From: Candidatus Latescibacterota bacterium
Lineage (GTDB): Bacteria > Latescibacterota > UBA2968 > UBA8231
Direction: 5' to 3'
Assembly: GCA_003529325.1 (NCBI GenBank)
Contig: DPVW01000315.1
Span: forward strand, 8,224-14,194
Length of the DNA stretch: 5,971 nt
The translations under genes and the position numbers were made by a program. This document shows, piece by piece, positions 5,811-5,971 of the stretch (positions are counted from its first letter, which is position 1; the number at the start of each line of letters is the position of its first letter). A model generated the notes under the pieces. It did not search any database and was not told where the DNA came from. It saw only the letters and a list, made by a program, of their open reading frames with translations.

Positions 5811-5971
5811 ATGTAGAATGCGCGGTTCGTCGATGAGGACGAGCTCCCGTGTTAGACGCGCCTGCTATCGAAGCAACCCAGACTCGCGGTATGGATCTGC
5901 TGGTACTCGACTTCGTCGGTCTCAAAGTGCTCTACAATCGCTTGTTCCGGCATGGTCCCGTTAGTTGAAAC
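5811..5971. other. Upstream region of the ceramidase-like gene, no defensible gene
   Basis: The region should hold the promoter of the ceramidase-like gene, but I see no convincing -35/-10 pair. On the minus strand a 33-codon frame runs from ATG 5953 to TAA 5852, starting MPEQAIVEHFETDEVEYQQ. On the plus strand a 25-codon frame runs from ATG 5891 to 5968, starting MDLLVLDFVGLKVLYN. They overlap almost fully, so at most one is real, and neither has a good ribosome site. Either could be a leader peptide, a gene remnant or chance. Confidence 0.2.

Noticed and set aside
1..5971. CRISPR array, tRNA, rRNA, insertion sequence, phage or defence genes
   Set aside because: I saw no spaced direct repeats, cloverleaf with conserved T-arm, transposase-like frame, terminal inverted repeats or nuclease/toxin-like product.

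Overview
The window is G+C-rich and looks like an uncultured bacterium of the FCB superphylum, probably Latescibacterota or a relative. The strongest clue is the ceramidase-like protein: it ends in a YPNPFN / FlgD-type immunoglobulin-like tail, and it sits beside a GH99-like glycosidase, a YHYH-domain gene and a TIM-barrel sugar isomerase/epimerase. This gene mix is typical of those lineages. The assignment is inference, because no marker gene is present.

Layout. (1) Bases 3-1261, plus strand: a GH99-like glycosidase with a C-terminal glutamine-amidotransferase-like domain. It is interrupted by a large internal deletion and a frame change near base 144. (2) Bases 1295-2122, minus strand: an intact TIM-barrel sugar phosphate isomerase/epimerase with unusual residues at the expected metal-ligand positions. 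(3) Bases 2127-2488, minus strand: two broken coding remnants, one of them resembling the membrane anchor of TonB. (4) Bases 2637-2888, plus strand: only the signal peptide and first part of the plug of a TonB-dependent receptor. (5) Bases about 3040-3466, plus strand: a YHYH-domain gene split over three frames, with one in-frame stop. (6) Bases 3480-5810, minus strand: an intact 776-residue secreted neutral-ceramidase-like hydrolase. (7) Bases 5811-5971: no gene that I can defend.

Reading as a whole. Two intact genes flank a stretch of broken ones. The broken ones belong to extracellular polymer use: TonB-type energised uptake, a glycosidase and a secreted YHYH protein. The simplest biological reading is ongoing loss of an uptake and degradation locus, with the isomerase and the ceramidase-like enzyme kept. 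The competing reading is uncorrected indels or mis-joins in a draft or metagenomic assembly. The long intact frames of the two kept genes argue against a uniformly high error rate but do not rule out local errors. I see no RNA gene, CRISPR array, insertion sequence or mobile-element gene, and no convincing new multi-gene system.
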